Below are positions 43,912 through 51,920 of a stretch of DNA of 64,000 nucleotides, in pieces. Source of the DNA: Streptosporangium sp. NBC_01756. GTDB taxonomy: Bacteria > Actinomycetota > Actinomycetes > Streptosporangiales > Streptosporangiaceae. The notes under the pieces were generated by a model. That model did no database searches and had not been told where the DNA came from. It saw only the letters and a list, made by a program, of their open reading frames with translations. The DNA lies in contig NZ_CP109130.1 of the NCBI RefSeq assembly GCF_035917975.1, positions 1,426,001 to 1,490,000 of the forward strand, in the 5' to 3' direction. Made by a program: the position numbers and the translations under genes. Position 1 is the stretch's first letter; the number at the start of each line of letters is the position of its first letter.

Positions 43912-45549
43912 ATGAAGACAGTATCGCTGTGCATCCTATGCCTGCTGCTTCTCACTCGGGAGCCATTACTACCGCAGCCGTTTCCCCTTATGGAAGGCAC
44001 TCAGCCACTGGCTACGGGTACCCGCACTCTCCGATGGCAGACCGCCATCTCCAAGGGCTGGTTTCATACCCTCTATGCGAGAAAAACACTGATTGTGGCC
44101 GAGAAGATGCTCATCACCGGCCGTGATCCGAGAACTGGCAGCAAGCGCTGGACTCTGGATGCCTCTGGTGTGGACGGCTACAACCCACCAGTGGATCGGC
44201 TGGTGGCTAGCGGTGAGCACGTGGTTGCGATCACTCCGAGCAAACAGGAGAGCCACGAGGAGAGCACTACACGGGGCGACACCATGTCAGTCATAGACGT
44301 CCGCACCGGAGCGCTCCTATGGAGTCTCGCGTCTGGTGCGTACGGCGCAGAGCAGCATTTCAACTTCCTTGGCGTCGGCTCGGGTCACGCTGTCATCTAC
44401 ATGTCGGTCCTCGGGATACTCAGAGGGCTCGATATAAGGGACGGCCGACGCCGGTGGGATTCGCCGCTGCCCACTGGCTGCAGAGGTATGTCCGGCCATG
44501 CGGACGCGTGGGTTGTCGGGCTGTTGGTGAGCTGCGGCGGGCGGATGAGCTTACGGGCCCTGGACCCACGCACCGGAGACCTGTTGTGGGAGCGAGATGT
44601 CTACCCTGAAGGACAGTCCATCGTCTATGTGACCGGTGGCGTGGTCGGACTGGGAAGCGACGGCGTCATAACCGTCCATGATTATTCGGGCCGATTGTTG
44701 TACGAGCAAGCAAGCTCAATCATGGACGATCTGGCTGCGACTGCTGAGGGAATCGTCATCAGCAGATACGACCAGGGCACTCAAGAGCTGACGGCCGACA
44801 CAGTGGACCGGCTTACTGGACGGGTGACGCACATCCGCGATCTCTCCGACCTGCACGTGCTCGAAGGGCGTGTCTATGCCGCCAAACGGATGGAGGACGA
44901 ACTCCAGGGCTACGAACTCGTGATCATCGACCCGGTGATCGGCGATCAGACTTCTGTGACCACCTTCCCCCGTCATTCAAGCCTGCTGGGAATCATCCCT
45001 GAAGGACTGCTCATGGTGCCTCGTGAGAACGCATCTCCGATCCTGGCCGTCTACGACACCACCCCACCGCCGGAGACCGATCCCGGGTTGGCACTTCGAG
45101 GTGGTGTGGGGCGCGAGCGATGGCCCAATGCGTGTGCCCTTATTCCAGCCTTCGCGCTCGCCGCCCACAACCCCAAGGTTGGTTACCGGGCGCACGCTCG
45201 GCCCGCGCCTACGGGACTCGGACTGTCCACACCGATTTCCTGCGACCTGGTGCCGGATGATGATCAATCTTCTGCGCTGGCGGTCAGCATCCTGTGGGTG
45301 GGATTGAACAGACGGGAAGCAGGGAATGTCTTGTATGCCACGCTGGAGTCCGACTTCCGGGAGTTGGATCCTGCGTCGGCCATCTCCACCCCCAGCCCAG
45401 GTGTGGACCTCTACGTAGACCACACGGGTGGTGACACAGCGATCGTGAGGGTGGGGGAGACACTTGTCCGTATCGACGGCGCGGGCTCCCTACAGGCCAC
45501 TCGTCTGCTGGCTCTTGAGATCGCTCGGCACTTGCAGAGAGCAACGTGA
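43912..45549 (+). CDS. Membrane-anchored or secreted PQQ-like beta-propeller protein
   Basis: 545 residues from M7 of the frame (ATG 43912); ATG 43894 is possible, neither with a strong ribosome site. A hydrophobic N-terminus (MKTVSLCILCLLLL) signals export or anchoring. The rest has PQQ/YVTN-type propeller repeats: GRDPRTGSKRWTLD, SVIDVRTGALLWSLASG, GLDIRDGRRRWDS, RALDPRTGDLLWERDV. No enzyme residues were recognised; a ligand-binding or scaffold role outside the membrane is likely. Its stop overlaps the next GTG (GTGA at 45546-45549), so it is coupled to the motif-bearing membrane protein and probably its partner. Confidence 0.75.
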   Translation: MKTVSLCILCLLLLTREPLLPQPFPLMEGTQPLATGTRTLRWQTAISKGWFHTLYARKTLIVAEKMLITGRDPRTGSKRWTLDASGVDGYNPPVDRLVASGEHVVAITPSKQESHEESTTRGDTMSVIDVRTGALLWSLASGAYGAEQHFNFLGVGSGHAVIYMSVLGILRGLDIRDGRRRWDSPLPTGCRGMSGHADAWVVGLLVSCGGRMSLRALDPRTGDLLWERDVYPEGQSIVYVTGGVVGLGSDGVITVHDYSGRLLYEQASSIMDDLAATAEGIVISRYDQGTQELTADTVDRLTGRVTHIRDLSDLHVLEGRVYAAKRMEDELQGYELVIIDPVIGDQTSVTTFPRHSSLLGIIPEGLLMVPRENASPILAVYDTTPPPETDPGLALRGGVGRERWPNACALIPAFALAAHNPKVGYRAHARPAPTGLGLSTPISCDLVPDDDQSSALAVSILWVGLNRREAGNVLYATLESDFRELDPASAISTPSPGVDLYVDHTGGDTAIVRVGETLVRIDGAGSLQATRLLALEIARHLQRAT

Positions 45550-46415
45550 CGGTTCGCAAGCCCGATGAGCAGCCCCCCAAGCGATCCGGTGTGTACCAGG
45601 AGTTAAACAGCACGACAGTGCACGGGGACTCCAACCAGATTGGCACCGCGCGGGACGTGACCTTCTTCTATCTCTTCGGTCGCCTGTCTCGGTGGAAGCT
45701 TCTCGCCATTGCGCTTGGTCTGGTTATCGCCGTCACGGTACGTAACTACTGGTCGGAAGTCACCGACTGGGCTCGCGACCTCTCTGGAGATCCGGCTCTG
45801 ATCGCCACGATCAGTTCGCCCCTCAATGCTGGGGACTCGGTGGCCATGGTGGACCAGCTGGCATCCGATGAGCACGGCCTGCTCCTACGGGGCCCTAGCC
45901 GGCAACAGTTGCGCGCGTTGCTAGACCGTCATCGTGCAGCGCGTGTCAGAAGCATGAACGTTGTCGTCATCTTGCAGGGCCGCCGCAACCACCCCATAAG
46001 GATCATTGACGTCCGTCCTCGTGTCATCGCGGCCGCCAGTAATCCCTCCGGTACCTGCCTCACTCTTCCTCTCCAGGGCACAGTCGAGGAATTTGAGATC
46101 AAAGCCGATCTCGATCGGATGCGCCCTGACGGTACCAAGTCGCGTTACCTGCCCAAGAGCATTGATCTGACCGACGGTGAGCGCGCGACGATCGACATCA
46201 CGGTTACAGCCGAGCAGCGGTGGTACGAGTGGGAGATAGAGGTCATCTATATCCGCGGCTCCGGACCGGAGCCCTCCTCGGCGTTCTTTCGACTTTCCGA
46301 CGGCCAGCCCTTCAGGGTCACAGGTGAGGCGCCCAGGTATGCAACGACCTACCACGACCCCAGCCTTATCGGTATCGGCTTACGGAGCGGTGCCAGGAAC
46401 AGTAGGTGTCCCTAA
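45546..46415 (+). CDS. Single-span membrane protein with N-terminal QIG-ARD motif (BASS/RHIM-like)
   Basis: 289 residues. Residues 26-40 read HGDSNQIGTARDVTF, the same motif as the end of the protein at 43463; a membrane helix follows at about 51-66 (LLAIALGLVIAVTV), then a large soluble domain of mixed beta character (MNVVVILQGRRNHPIRIIDV, RWYEWEIEVIYIRG). The likely topology puts the motif inside and the domain outside. That suits a receptor that passes a signal to the small motif protein. No known family for the outer domain. Base use is lower in GC than the surroundings, suggesting transfer. Confidence 0.7.
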   Translation: MTVRKPDEQPPKRSGVYQELNSTTVHGDSNQIGTARDVTFFYLFGRLSRWKLLAIALGLVIAVTVRNYWSEVTDWARDLSGDPALIATISSPLNAGDSVAMVDQLASDEHGLLLRGPSRQQLRALLDRHRAARVRSMNVVVILQGRRNHPIRIIDVRPRVIAAASNPSGTCLTLPLQGTVEEFEIKADLDRMRPDGTKSRYLPKSIDLTDGERATIDITVTAEQRWYEWEIEVIYIRGSGPEPSSAFFRLSDGQPFRVTGEAPRYATTYHDPSLIGIGLRSGARNSRCP

Positions 46416-46457
46416 TGATCCTTTTCCTGGACCTTCCAGAAGGCGCTGATGTGGCGG

Positions 46458-47910
46458 CTAGTAGGGCTTTGTTAGGTATCCCGGGTGCCCGATCAGAGAT
46501 GGTGTCGTGGTTTTCTTTCAGCTGTGACACCTGAGGAGATGGAAGAGGTCCGTCCGCGCCTGGAGGCGTTCGCGGCGGAGATGCTGGGCTCGCTGCCCCG
46601 TCGAGATCAGCGGGCCAAGGGAGAGTTGTACGTACGCGGGCTGATGCTGGACGGCAAGCACAAGTCCATGCAGCCCATGGCCGAGCATCTGGGTGTGGAT
46701 CACCAGCAACTCCAGCAGTTCGTATCCTCCTCCACCTGGGACTACGCCAAGGTCCGTGAGCGGCTGGCCCGTTGGGCTGCGGCGCACATCGCTCCCGAGG
46801 CGTATGCCATCGACGATGTCGGCTTTCCCAAGGACGGCTACGACTCGCCGGGGGTGGCGCGGATGTACTGCGGCGCACTGGGCAAACGCGGCAACTGCCA
46901 GATCGGCGTCAGTGTGAACCTGGTGTCGGACCGCGCGTCCTGCGCCGTCGACTGGCGCCTGTTCCTGCCCGAGAGCTGGGACGACGCCAAGCACGGCGAG
47001 GACGCGCTGCTGGCCGGGGCGATCCGGCGCCGCCGCGCCAAGGCCGCCATCCCCCAGGCGGCACGCCACCGGGAGAAGTGGCGCCTGGCACTGGACATGC
47101 TCGACGAGGTGCGCGGCACCTGGGAACTGCCCGATCTCCCGGTCGTCGCCGACGCGGGATACGGGGACGCCACAGGCTTTCGTGAGGGCCTGACCGAGCG
47201 CGCTCTGACCTACGCGGTCGCGGTCAAGGCCACCACGACCGCATACCCGGGCGACGCGAGCCCCGAGCGCCCGCCGTATTCCGGGCAGGGCCGGCCTGCC
47301 GTGTCCGCCTACCCCCACCCGCACACCACCTTGCGCGCGCTGGCCCTGGCAGCCGGACAAGCGGCCACCCGCACCGTCACCTGGCGTCAGGGCAGCAAGG
47401 CCACCAAACGCAACCCGAACGCCGACCTGCGCTCGCAGTTTTTGTCCCTGCGGGTCCGCCCGGCCAACCGATCCATCCGGCGAAGCGCCGACGGCGCGCT
47501 GCCCGAATGCCGGCTGCTCATCGAGTGGCCACCCGACTGCGCCGAGCCGACCGACTACTGGCTCTCGACGCTGCCCGCCGACACCCCACTGCGCGAGCTG
47601 GCCCGAATCGCCAAGATCCGCTGGAGGGTTGAGCACGACTACCGCGAGCTCAAGGACGGTCTGGGACTGGACCACTTCGAGGGCCGCAGCTACCTCGGCT
47701 GGCACCGTCACGTCACCCTCGCCTCGCTCGCCCAGGCCTTCTGCACCCTGCTCAGGCTCAACCCAAAAGCCCCTGCGCCGGCCTGACCCTCTATGCGGTC
47801 CTCCGCGAACTCCAGGCCCTCCTGGCCACCTGGACCGGCGCCTGCTCGATATGCGGCCAACCCGCACCAACCCCCGAACCCCACCACAGAACCTAACAAA
47901 GCCCTACTAG
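46458..47910 (+). mobile_element. IS701-family insertion sequence, intact
   Basis: About 1450 bp with ends TAGTAGGGCTTTGTTAGGT (46459) and its complement ending at 47909, flanked by CTAG on both sides (46458-46461, 47907-47910). The ends share TAGT, GG and TTTGTT with the degenerate IS701 element at 32960. Confidence 0.88.
46485..47786 (+). CDS. IS701-family transposase
   Basis: 433 residues from GTG 46485; ATGs just downstream (MEEVRPRLEAF) are possible starts. DDE-type: Asp in YAIDDVGFPKDG, Asp in VVADAGYGDATGF, Glu in RWRVEHDYRELKDGLGLDHF. Complete and undisrupted. Confidence 0.93.
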   Translation: MPDQRWCRGFLSAVTPEEMEEVRPRLEAFAAEMLGSLPRRDQRAKGELYVRGLMLDGKHKSMQPMAEHLGVDHQQLQQFVSSSTWDYAKVRERLARWAAAHIAPEAYAIDDVGFPKDGYDSPGVARMYCGALGKRGNCQIGVSVNLVSDRASCAVDWRLFLPESWDDAKHGEDALLAGAIRRRRAKAAIPQAARHREKWRLALDMLDEVRGTWELPDLPVVADAGYGDATGFREGLTERALTYAVAVKATTTAYPGDASPERPPYSGQGRPAVSAYPHPHTTLRALALAAGQAATRTVTWRQGSKATKRNPNADLRSQFLSLRVRPANRSIRRSADGALPECRLLIEWPPDCAEPTDYWLSTLPADTPLRELARIAKIRWRVEHDYRELKDGLGLDHFEGRSYLGWHRHVTLASLAQAFCTLLRLNPKAPAPA

Positions 47911-48193
47911 GATCTGCTGGATCACGCCGCGTTCTTCCCAGTGGATCTCCTCAGTACGTGGGGACGCCGCAGGAGGGGTCAGGCGTATGAAACGAGGGGC
48001 CACGACTCTACAAACATGAACATGCTCCGACTTCACCGAAGCGACCGCGTCAGGGGCCCATCGAAATGGTCATCCCAGAAACCAGGACGTGCTCAACGTC
48101 GACATGGGCGCAGTTGTTGACAAAGTGATGACACAAGAGCAGACCGCTTGATCCTCTAGGGTCTGTTCATGCAGGTAGATGCCATGTTGGGCG

Positions 48194-48586
48194 GACGAGT
48201 CGGCCTGTAGGCCGGGTTTTGTCCTTCACTCGCGTGAAGGGGCGACCATCCATCTAGGGCCGGCGTTGCCGACGGCCTCAAGCGGTCTACCCGCGCGACT
48301 CGGGCGAGCAGCCCTCAGACGTCGCGCGCGGGACACTCCGGAGAGCGCCCCTTCTTGACCTTGCTCCGGGTGGGGTTTACCGAGCCGCCCACGTCGCCGT
48401 GGGCGCTGGTGGTCTCTTACACCACCGTTTCACCCTTACCTCCCTTTCGGGAGGCGGTCTGTTCTCTGTGGCACTGTCCCGCGGGTCACCCCGGGTCGGC
48501 GTTACCGACCACCCTGCCCTGTGGAGCCCGGACCTTCCTCGGCGGGTCTCCGAAGAGACCCGACGCGGCCGCCCGGCCGGCTCGTC
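48194..48586 (-). ncRNA. rnpB: RNase P RNA, bacterial type A
   Basis: On the minus strand the RNA opens GACGAGCCGGCCGGGC and closes with CCGGCCTACAGGCCGACTC, the P1-type pairing of the two ends. Inside are the conserved GGTCCGGGCTCCACAGGGCA (P4/CR-I region), the GGTAAACCCCACCCGGAGCAA block (CR-V side) and the 3' GACCGCTTGAGGCCGTCGG, AGATGGATGGTCGCC segment. About 393 nt. It processes the 5' ends of tRNAs. Its 3' end (plus-strand 48189-48217) is duplicated at 34361 and 40417, so it has served as an integration site. The gene itself is whole. Confidence 0.93.
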
Positions 48587-48779
48587 CGCCGTGCCTCCAA
48601 GCCTAACGGTTCCCCAGTGGTCTCCAACCGGGCGGCAAGTCGCCTCCGGTGGAATGGGGAGCAGACGATCCCCCCGGGGTCACAAGCATCCGGAGGACGA
48701 CCGTTGACAGCACGACCGGCCGGGCCGGTGGGCAACCGTACGAGGCCGTTCGCATCCGCACGAGCGGGCGACCGCCGGT

Positions 48780-50171
48780 TCAGCGCAGATGCGAGGTGTC
48801 GTTGAACCCTTTGACCACCGCCGGCCCGTCGGCGTAATATTCGATCCGGGACAGGGCCGCCAGATCAAGGTGCATGCGGTACAGCGCGTCAAGGGGAGCC
48901 AGCAGCGCGAGCCGGAGCAGCATCTTGATCGGCGTGACGTGGGAGACGGCCAGCACCGTCCTGCCCTCGTAGCGCTCGACCAGCCGGTCCCCGGTCGCCT
49001 GAACCCGCCGCGCCGCCACCTCGAAACTCTCCCCACCCGGCGGCGCGGCGGACGGGTCCGCCAGCCACGCGGCGAGCTCGTCCGGCCAGCGGCGCTGGAT
49101 CTCGGTGAACGTGTGGCCTTCCCAGTCGCCGAAGTCGGTCTCCCTGAGCCCCTCCTCGACGGCCACCTCCAGCCCGAGCCGGGCCGCGACGATCTCGGCG
49201 GTGGCGCGGGCGCGCCGGAGCGGGGAGCTGACGACCACCTGGATGCCGTACGGCCCGCGCGACAGTTCGGCCGCGGCGGCCTCCGCCTGGGCGATGCCGT
49301 TGGCGTTGAGCTCGGGGTCGCCGAGCCCGGAGAACCTGCGCTCGGCCGAGAGCGGGGTCTCGCCGTGCCGGAGCAGGAGCAGCGAGGTCGCCACCGTCGT
49401 GGGCGGCCGCCAGCCGGTCCCCGTCGTCACGGGGGCCACCGCCTCCTGCCCCGCTGAGACGTCATCGGAGTCGAGGAGGTCGAGAAGGGAGTCCTGCGCG
49501 GCGGCCGGAGAGGCGGAGGCCTTGGCCTTACGGCCGGGGGCCCCTACCGGGGAGCCGGCCGGTCCGTTCTCCCGGGAGCCGGAACGACCGGCGGCCGACG
49601 GTGTTCCGCTCGCCGGGCCGGTGCCCCCGGATTCGGCGGCCGCGGAACCTGCGCGCCGGGACCCGGCGCCAGTGGACTCGGCGGCTGCGGAACCTGTGCG
49701 GGAGGACCCGGCACCGGTGGAGCCGGTGCCCGTGGCGCCGCTGAGCCGCCAGGGGCGGCCCTTGGCGGCGGCGTCCATGGCCTCGTTGGCCAGCCGGTCG
49801 GCGGCCTTGTTCTTCTCCCGGGGAATCCACCGCCAGGTGACCCTGAGCCGCCGGGCCAGGGCGGCGGCCTCGAACGCGAGCGGGCGCAGCCCCTCGTTCT
49901 TGATCTTCCAGCGGCCGGCCATCTGCTCGACGACCAGCTTGGAGTCCATCCGGACCTCGACGGCCGCGCCGTCCCCGGCGAGGGCGAGGAGGGACTGCAG
50001 CCCCGCGATCAGCCCCCGGTACTCGGCGACGTTGTTGGTCTGGGTGCCGATCGCCTCGGCGGTCTCGACCAGGACCTGGCCGTCCGCGGCGTCCTTGACG
50101 ACGGCGCCGTAGCCGGCGGGTCCGGGGTTGCCCCGGGACCCGCCGTCGGCCTCGATGACGTAGGAGGTCAC
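48780..50171 (-). CDS. Bifunctional RNase HI / histidine-phosphatase (CobC-like)
   Basis: 463 residues from GTG 50171, whose codon overlaps the zinc-ribbon gene stop (GTGA). N-terminal RNase HI (about 1-145): EADGGSRGNPGPAGYGAVV, NNVAEYRGLIAGL, VRMDSKLVVEQM and NKAADRLANEAM give the D-E-D-D set. A long Gly/Ser/Ala/Thr-rich linker follows, with a two-unit 15-residue repeat, then a histidine phosphatase domain (about 265-463): LLRHGETP, SSPLRRARATAE, catalytic His in AVSHVTP. This fusion is standard in actinobacteria; the phosphatase may act in cobalamin-type pathways. First function removes RNA primers from hybrids. Confidence 0.93.
   Translation of the reverse strand: MTSYVIEADGGSRGNPGPAGYGAVVKDAADGQVLVETAEAIGTQTNNVAEYRGLIAGLQSLLALAGDGAAVEVRMDSKLVVEQMAGRWKIKNEGLRPLAFEAAALARRLRVTWRWIPREKNKAADRLANEAMDAAAKGRPWRLSGATGTGSTGAGSSRTGSAAAESTGAGSRRAGSAAAESGGTGPASGTPSAAGRSGSRENGPAGSPVGAPGRKAKASASPAAAQDSLLDLLDSDDVSAGQEAVAPVTTGTGWRPPTTVATSLLLLRHGETPLSAERRFSGLGDPELNANGIAQAEAAAAELSRGPYGIQVVVSSPLRRARATAEIVAARLGLEVAVEEGLRETDFGDWEGHTFTEIQRRWPDELAAWLADPSAAPPGGESFEVAARRVQATGDRLVERYEGRTVLAVSHVTPIKMLLRLALLAPLDALYRMHLDLAALSRIEYYADGPAVVKGFNDTSHLR
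49630..49719 (-). repeat. Two 45-bp direct repeats inside the RNase H/phosphatase linker
   Basis: Two adjacent 45-base units (49630-49674 and 49675-49719) differ at a few positions and encode GAGSSRTGSAAAEST and GAGSRRAGSAAAESG. A recent duplication in a flexible linker; no functional consequence expected. Confidence 0.6.
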
Positions 50172-50908
50172 AGCCCCGACTCTGGGGTGCGGACGAGGAT
50201 GCGGCGGCATTCCTCGCAGCGGATGACCTCGTCGTGGGAGCAGGCCTTGATGCGGTTGATCTCGGCGATGGACAGGCTGGTGCGGCAACCGAGGCAGCGG
50301 GCGCCCTGCAGCATCGCGGCGCCCACCCCGGACTGCTCCCGGAGCTTCTCGTAGAGGGCCAGCAGGTCGGCGGGGATGTCGGCGACGATGCCCGAGCGCC
50401 TGCCCTTGACCTCGGCACTCTCCTTGTCGATCTCGGCGAAGACGGCGTCCCTGCGGTCTTCGGCGCCGTCGCGGTCGGCGGTGAGCCTGTCGCGCTCAGC
50501 GACGATCTTGGCCACCTGCGCGTCGGCCGTCTCCCGGCGCTCCATGATCTCCAGCACGACCTCCTCCAGGTCGCCCTGGCGGCGGTTCAGCGAGGTGATC
50601 TCGGACTGCAGACTGGCCAGGTCCTTCGGGGAGGACACCTGGCCGGAGTCGAGCCGCTTCTGGTCACGCTCGACGCGGACGCGGACCGAGTCGACGTCCG
50701 CCTCGGCCTTGGTCTGCTCGCGGGCCAGGTCGCCCGCCTCGGTCTCGGCGGCGATCGCCTGGGTCGCGAGCCGCGCCACGCGGGCGGAGATCTCGTCGAT
50801 CTCGGCCAACTCGGGCAGGGTGCGACGACGATGGGCCAGCCGGTCGATGACGGAGTCGAGTTCGGCCAGGTCGAGCAGGCGCTTCTGCGCCGCCGGGGCT
50901 GCTTTCAC
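50168..50908 (-). CDS. C4-type zinc-ribbon coiled-coil protein
   Basis: 246 residues from GTG 50908 (AGGAC five bases upstream; the frame is open to 50923). A long coiled coil (about 20-180) and a C-terminal zinc ribbon CLGCRTSL, then IRCEECRRIL (Cys4). It is the conserved actinobacterial partner encoded between Nif3 and RNase H/CobC. Related proteins act at the ribosome or in RNA metabolism, but no role is established here. Coupled to the RNase H gene by GTGA. Confidence 0.9.
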   Translation of the reverse strand: MKAAPAAQKRLLDLAELDSVIDRLAHRRRTLPELAEIDEISARVARLATQAIAAETEAGDLAREQTKAEADVDSVRVRVERDQKRLDSGQVSSPKDLASLQSEITSLNRRQGDLEEVVLEIMERRETADAQVAKIVAERDRLTADRDGAEDRRDAVFAEIDKESAEVKGRRSGIVADIPADLLALYEKLREQSGVGAAMLQGARCLGCRTSLSIAEINRIKACSHDEVIRCEECRRILVRTPESGL

Positions 50909-50909
50909 T

Positions 50910-51743
50910 TCAAGTCCTCGCACTCTGTGCTGTTATTTTCCAGGCGTCCGTGACCGTCTCGGATACGCGCGTCTCAACAGTAATCCCCTTCTCGGCCAAT
51001 CCGGACGTCAGACGGCGTGCCGCCTCGGTCAGCCAGGGCCATTCGGTGGCCCAGTGGGCGGCGTCGATCAGCGCGGGGCCGTCCGCGGCCTCCATGAACT
51101 CGCTCGCCGGGTGGTGGCGGAGGTCGGCGGTGAGGAAGACGTCCACCCCGGCGGCGCGGGCCGTGGTGAGGAGGGAGTCCCCCGCTCCCCCGCTGACCGC
51201 GACCCGCCGGACCTCGCGGTCCGGGTCGCCGGCGACCCGCAGGCCACCCGCCGTGCCGGGGAGCCCGCGCGCGGCCTGCCGGGCGAACGCGCGCAGGGTG
51301 ATCGGGGCGGGTAGCGAGCCGACGCGGCCCAGGCCGCGCCGGGGGTCGTCCGCCGAGGGCTGCAGGGGGGTGAGCGGGCCGGTCAAGCCCACGGCGCGGG
51401 CAAGCGCGTCGGAGACGCCGGGGTCGGCGACGTCGGCGTTGGTGTGGGCGGTGAAGAGGCCGACGTCGTTCTTGATCAGCGTGTGGACCAGGCGGCCCTT
51501 GAAGGTGGTGGCCGCGACGGTGGTGGTGCCGCGCAGGTAGAGGGGGTGGTGGGTGACCACCAGATCGGCGCCCCACGCCAGGGCCTCGTCGGCGACGACC
51601 GCCACCGGGTCCACCGCGAACAGGACCCGGCGCACCTGCGCGGAGGGGTCTCCGCAGACAAGCCCGACCGCGTCCCACGACTCCGCCCAGCGGGGGTCGT
51701 AGGCCGATTCGAGCTCTCGGACGACATCAGCGATGGTAGGCAC
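50910..51743 (-). CDS. Nif3-like dinuclear metal-binding protein
   Basis: 277 residues: VVTHHPLYLRG and the partner HTNADV near 100 bind the first metal pair; the other ligands include the late DAAHWATEW. Family members form toroidal hexamers; GTP cyclohydrolase-like or phosphatase activity has been proposed. It ends one base before the zinc-ribbon GTG, so the three genes form an operon. Confidence 0.92.
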   Translation of the reverse strand: MPTIADVVRELESAYDPRWAESWDAVGLVCGDPSAQVRRVLFAVDPVAVVADEALAWGADLVVTHHPLYLRGTTTVAATTFKGRLVHTLIKNDVGLFTAHTNADVADPGVSDALARAVGLTGPLTPLQPSADDPRRGLGRVGSLPAPITLRAFARQAARGLPGTAGGLRVAGDPDREVRRVAVSGGAGDSLLTTARAAGVDVFLTADLRHHPASEFMEAADGPALIDAAHWATEWPWLTEAARRLTSGLAEKGITVETRVSETVTDAWKITAQSART

Positions 51744-51920
51744 GTGCGCAGACTATCGGCCGGTATCCCCGGGGAGGGGAATCGCTTAATGTAGGCGGAT
51801 CACCACCCTCGAAGGGCCGGTTCGTCAGTGCCTCCTCCCGAAAGGCTCCGGCTCCGGCCGGACCGTGGGGCTCCGCGCGTCGACCGGCACCGGCCGTCAC
51901 AGACGACGCAAGGAGAGCGG

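Noticed and set aside
48194..48586. ORFs on the plus strand across this region (83-102 codons)
   Set aside because: The minus strand is a clear RNase P RNA; these frames are chance openings in a structured RNA gene.
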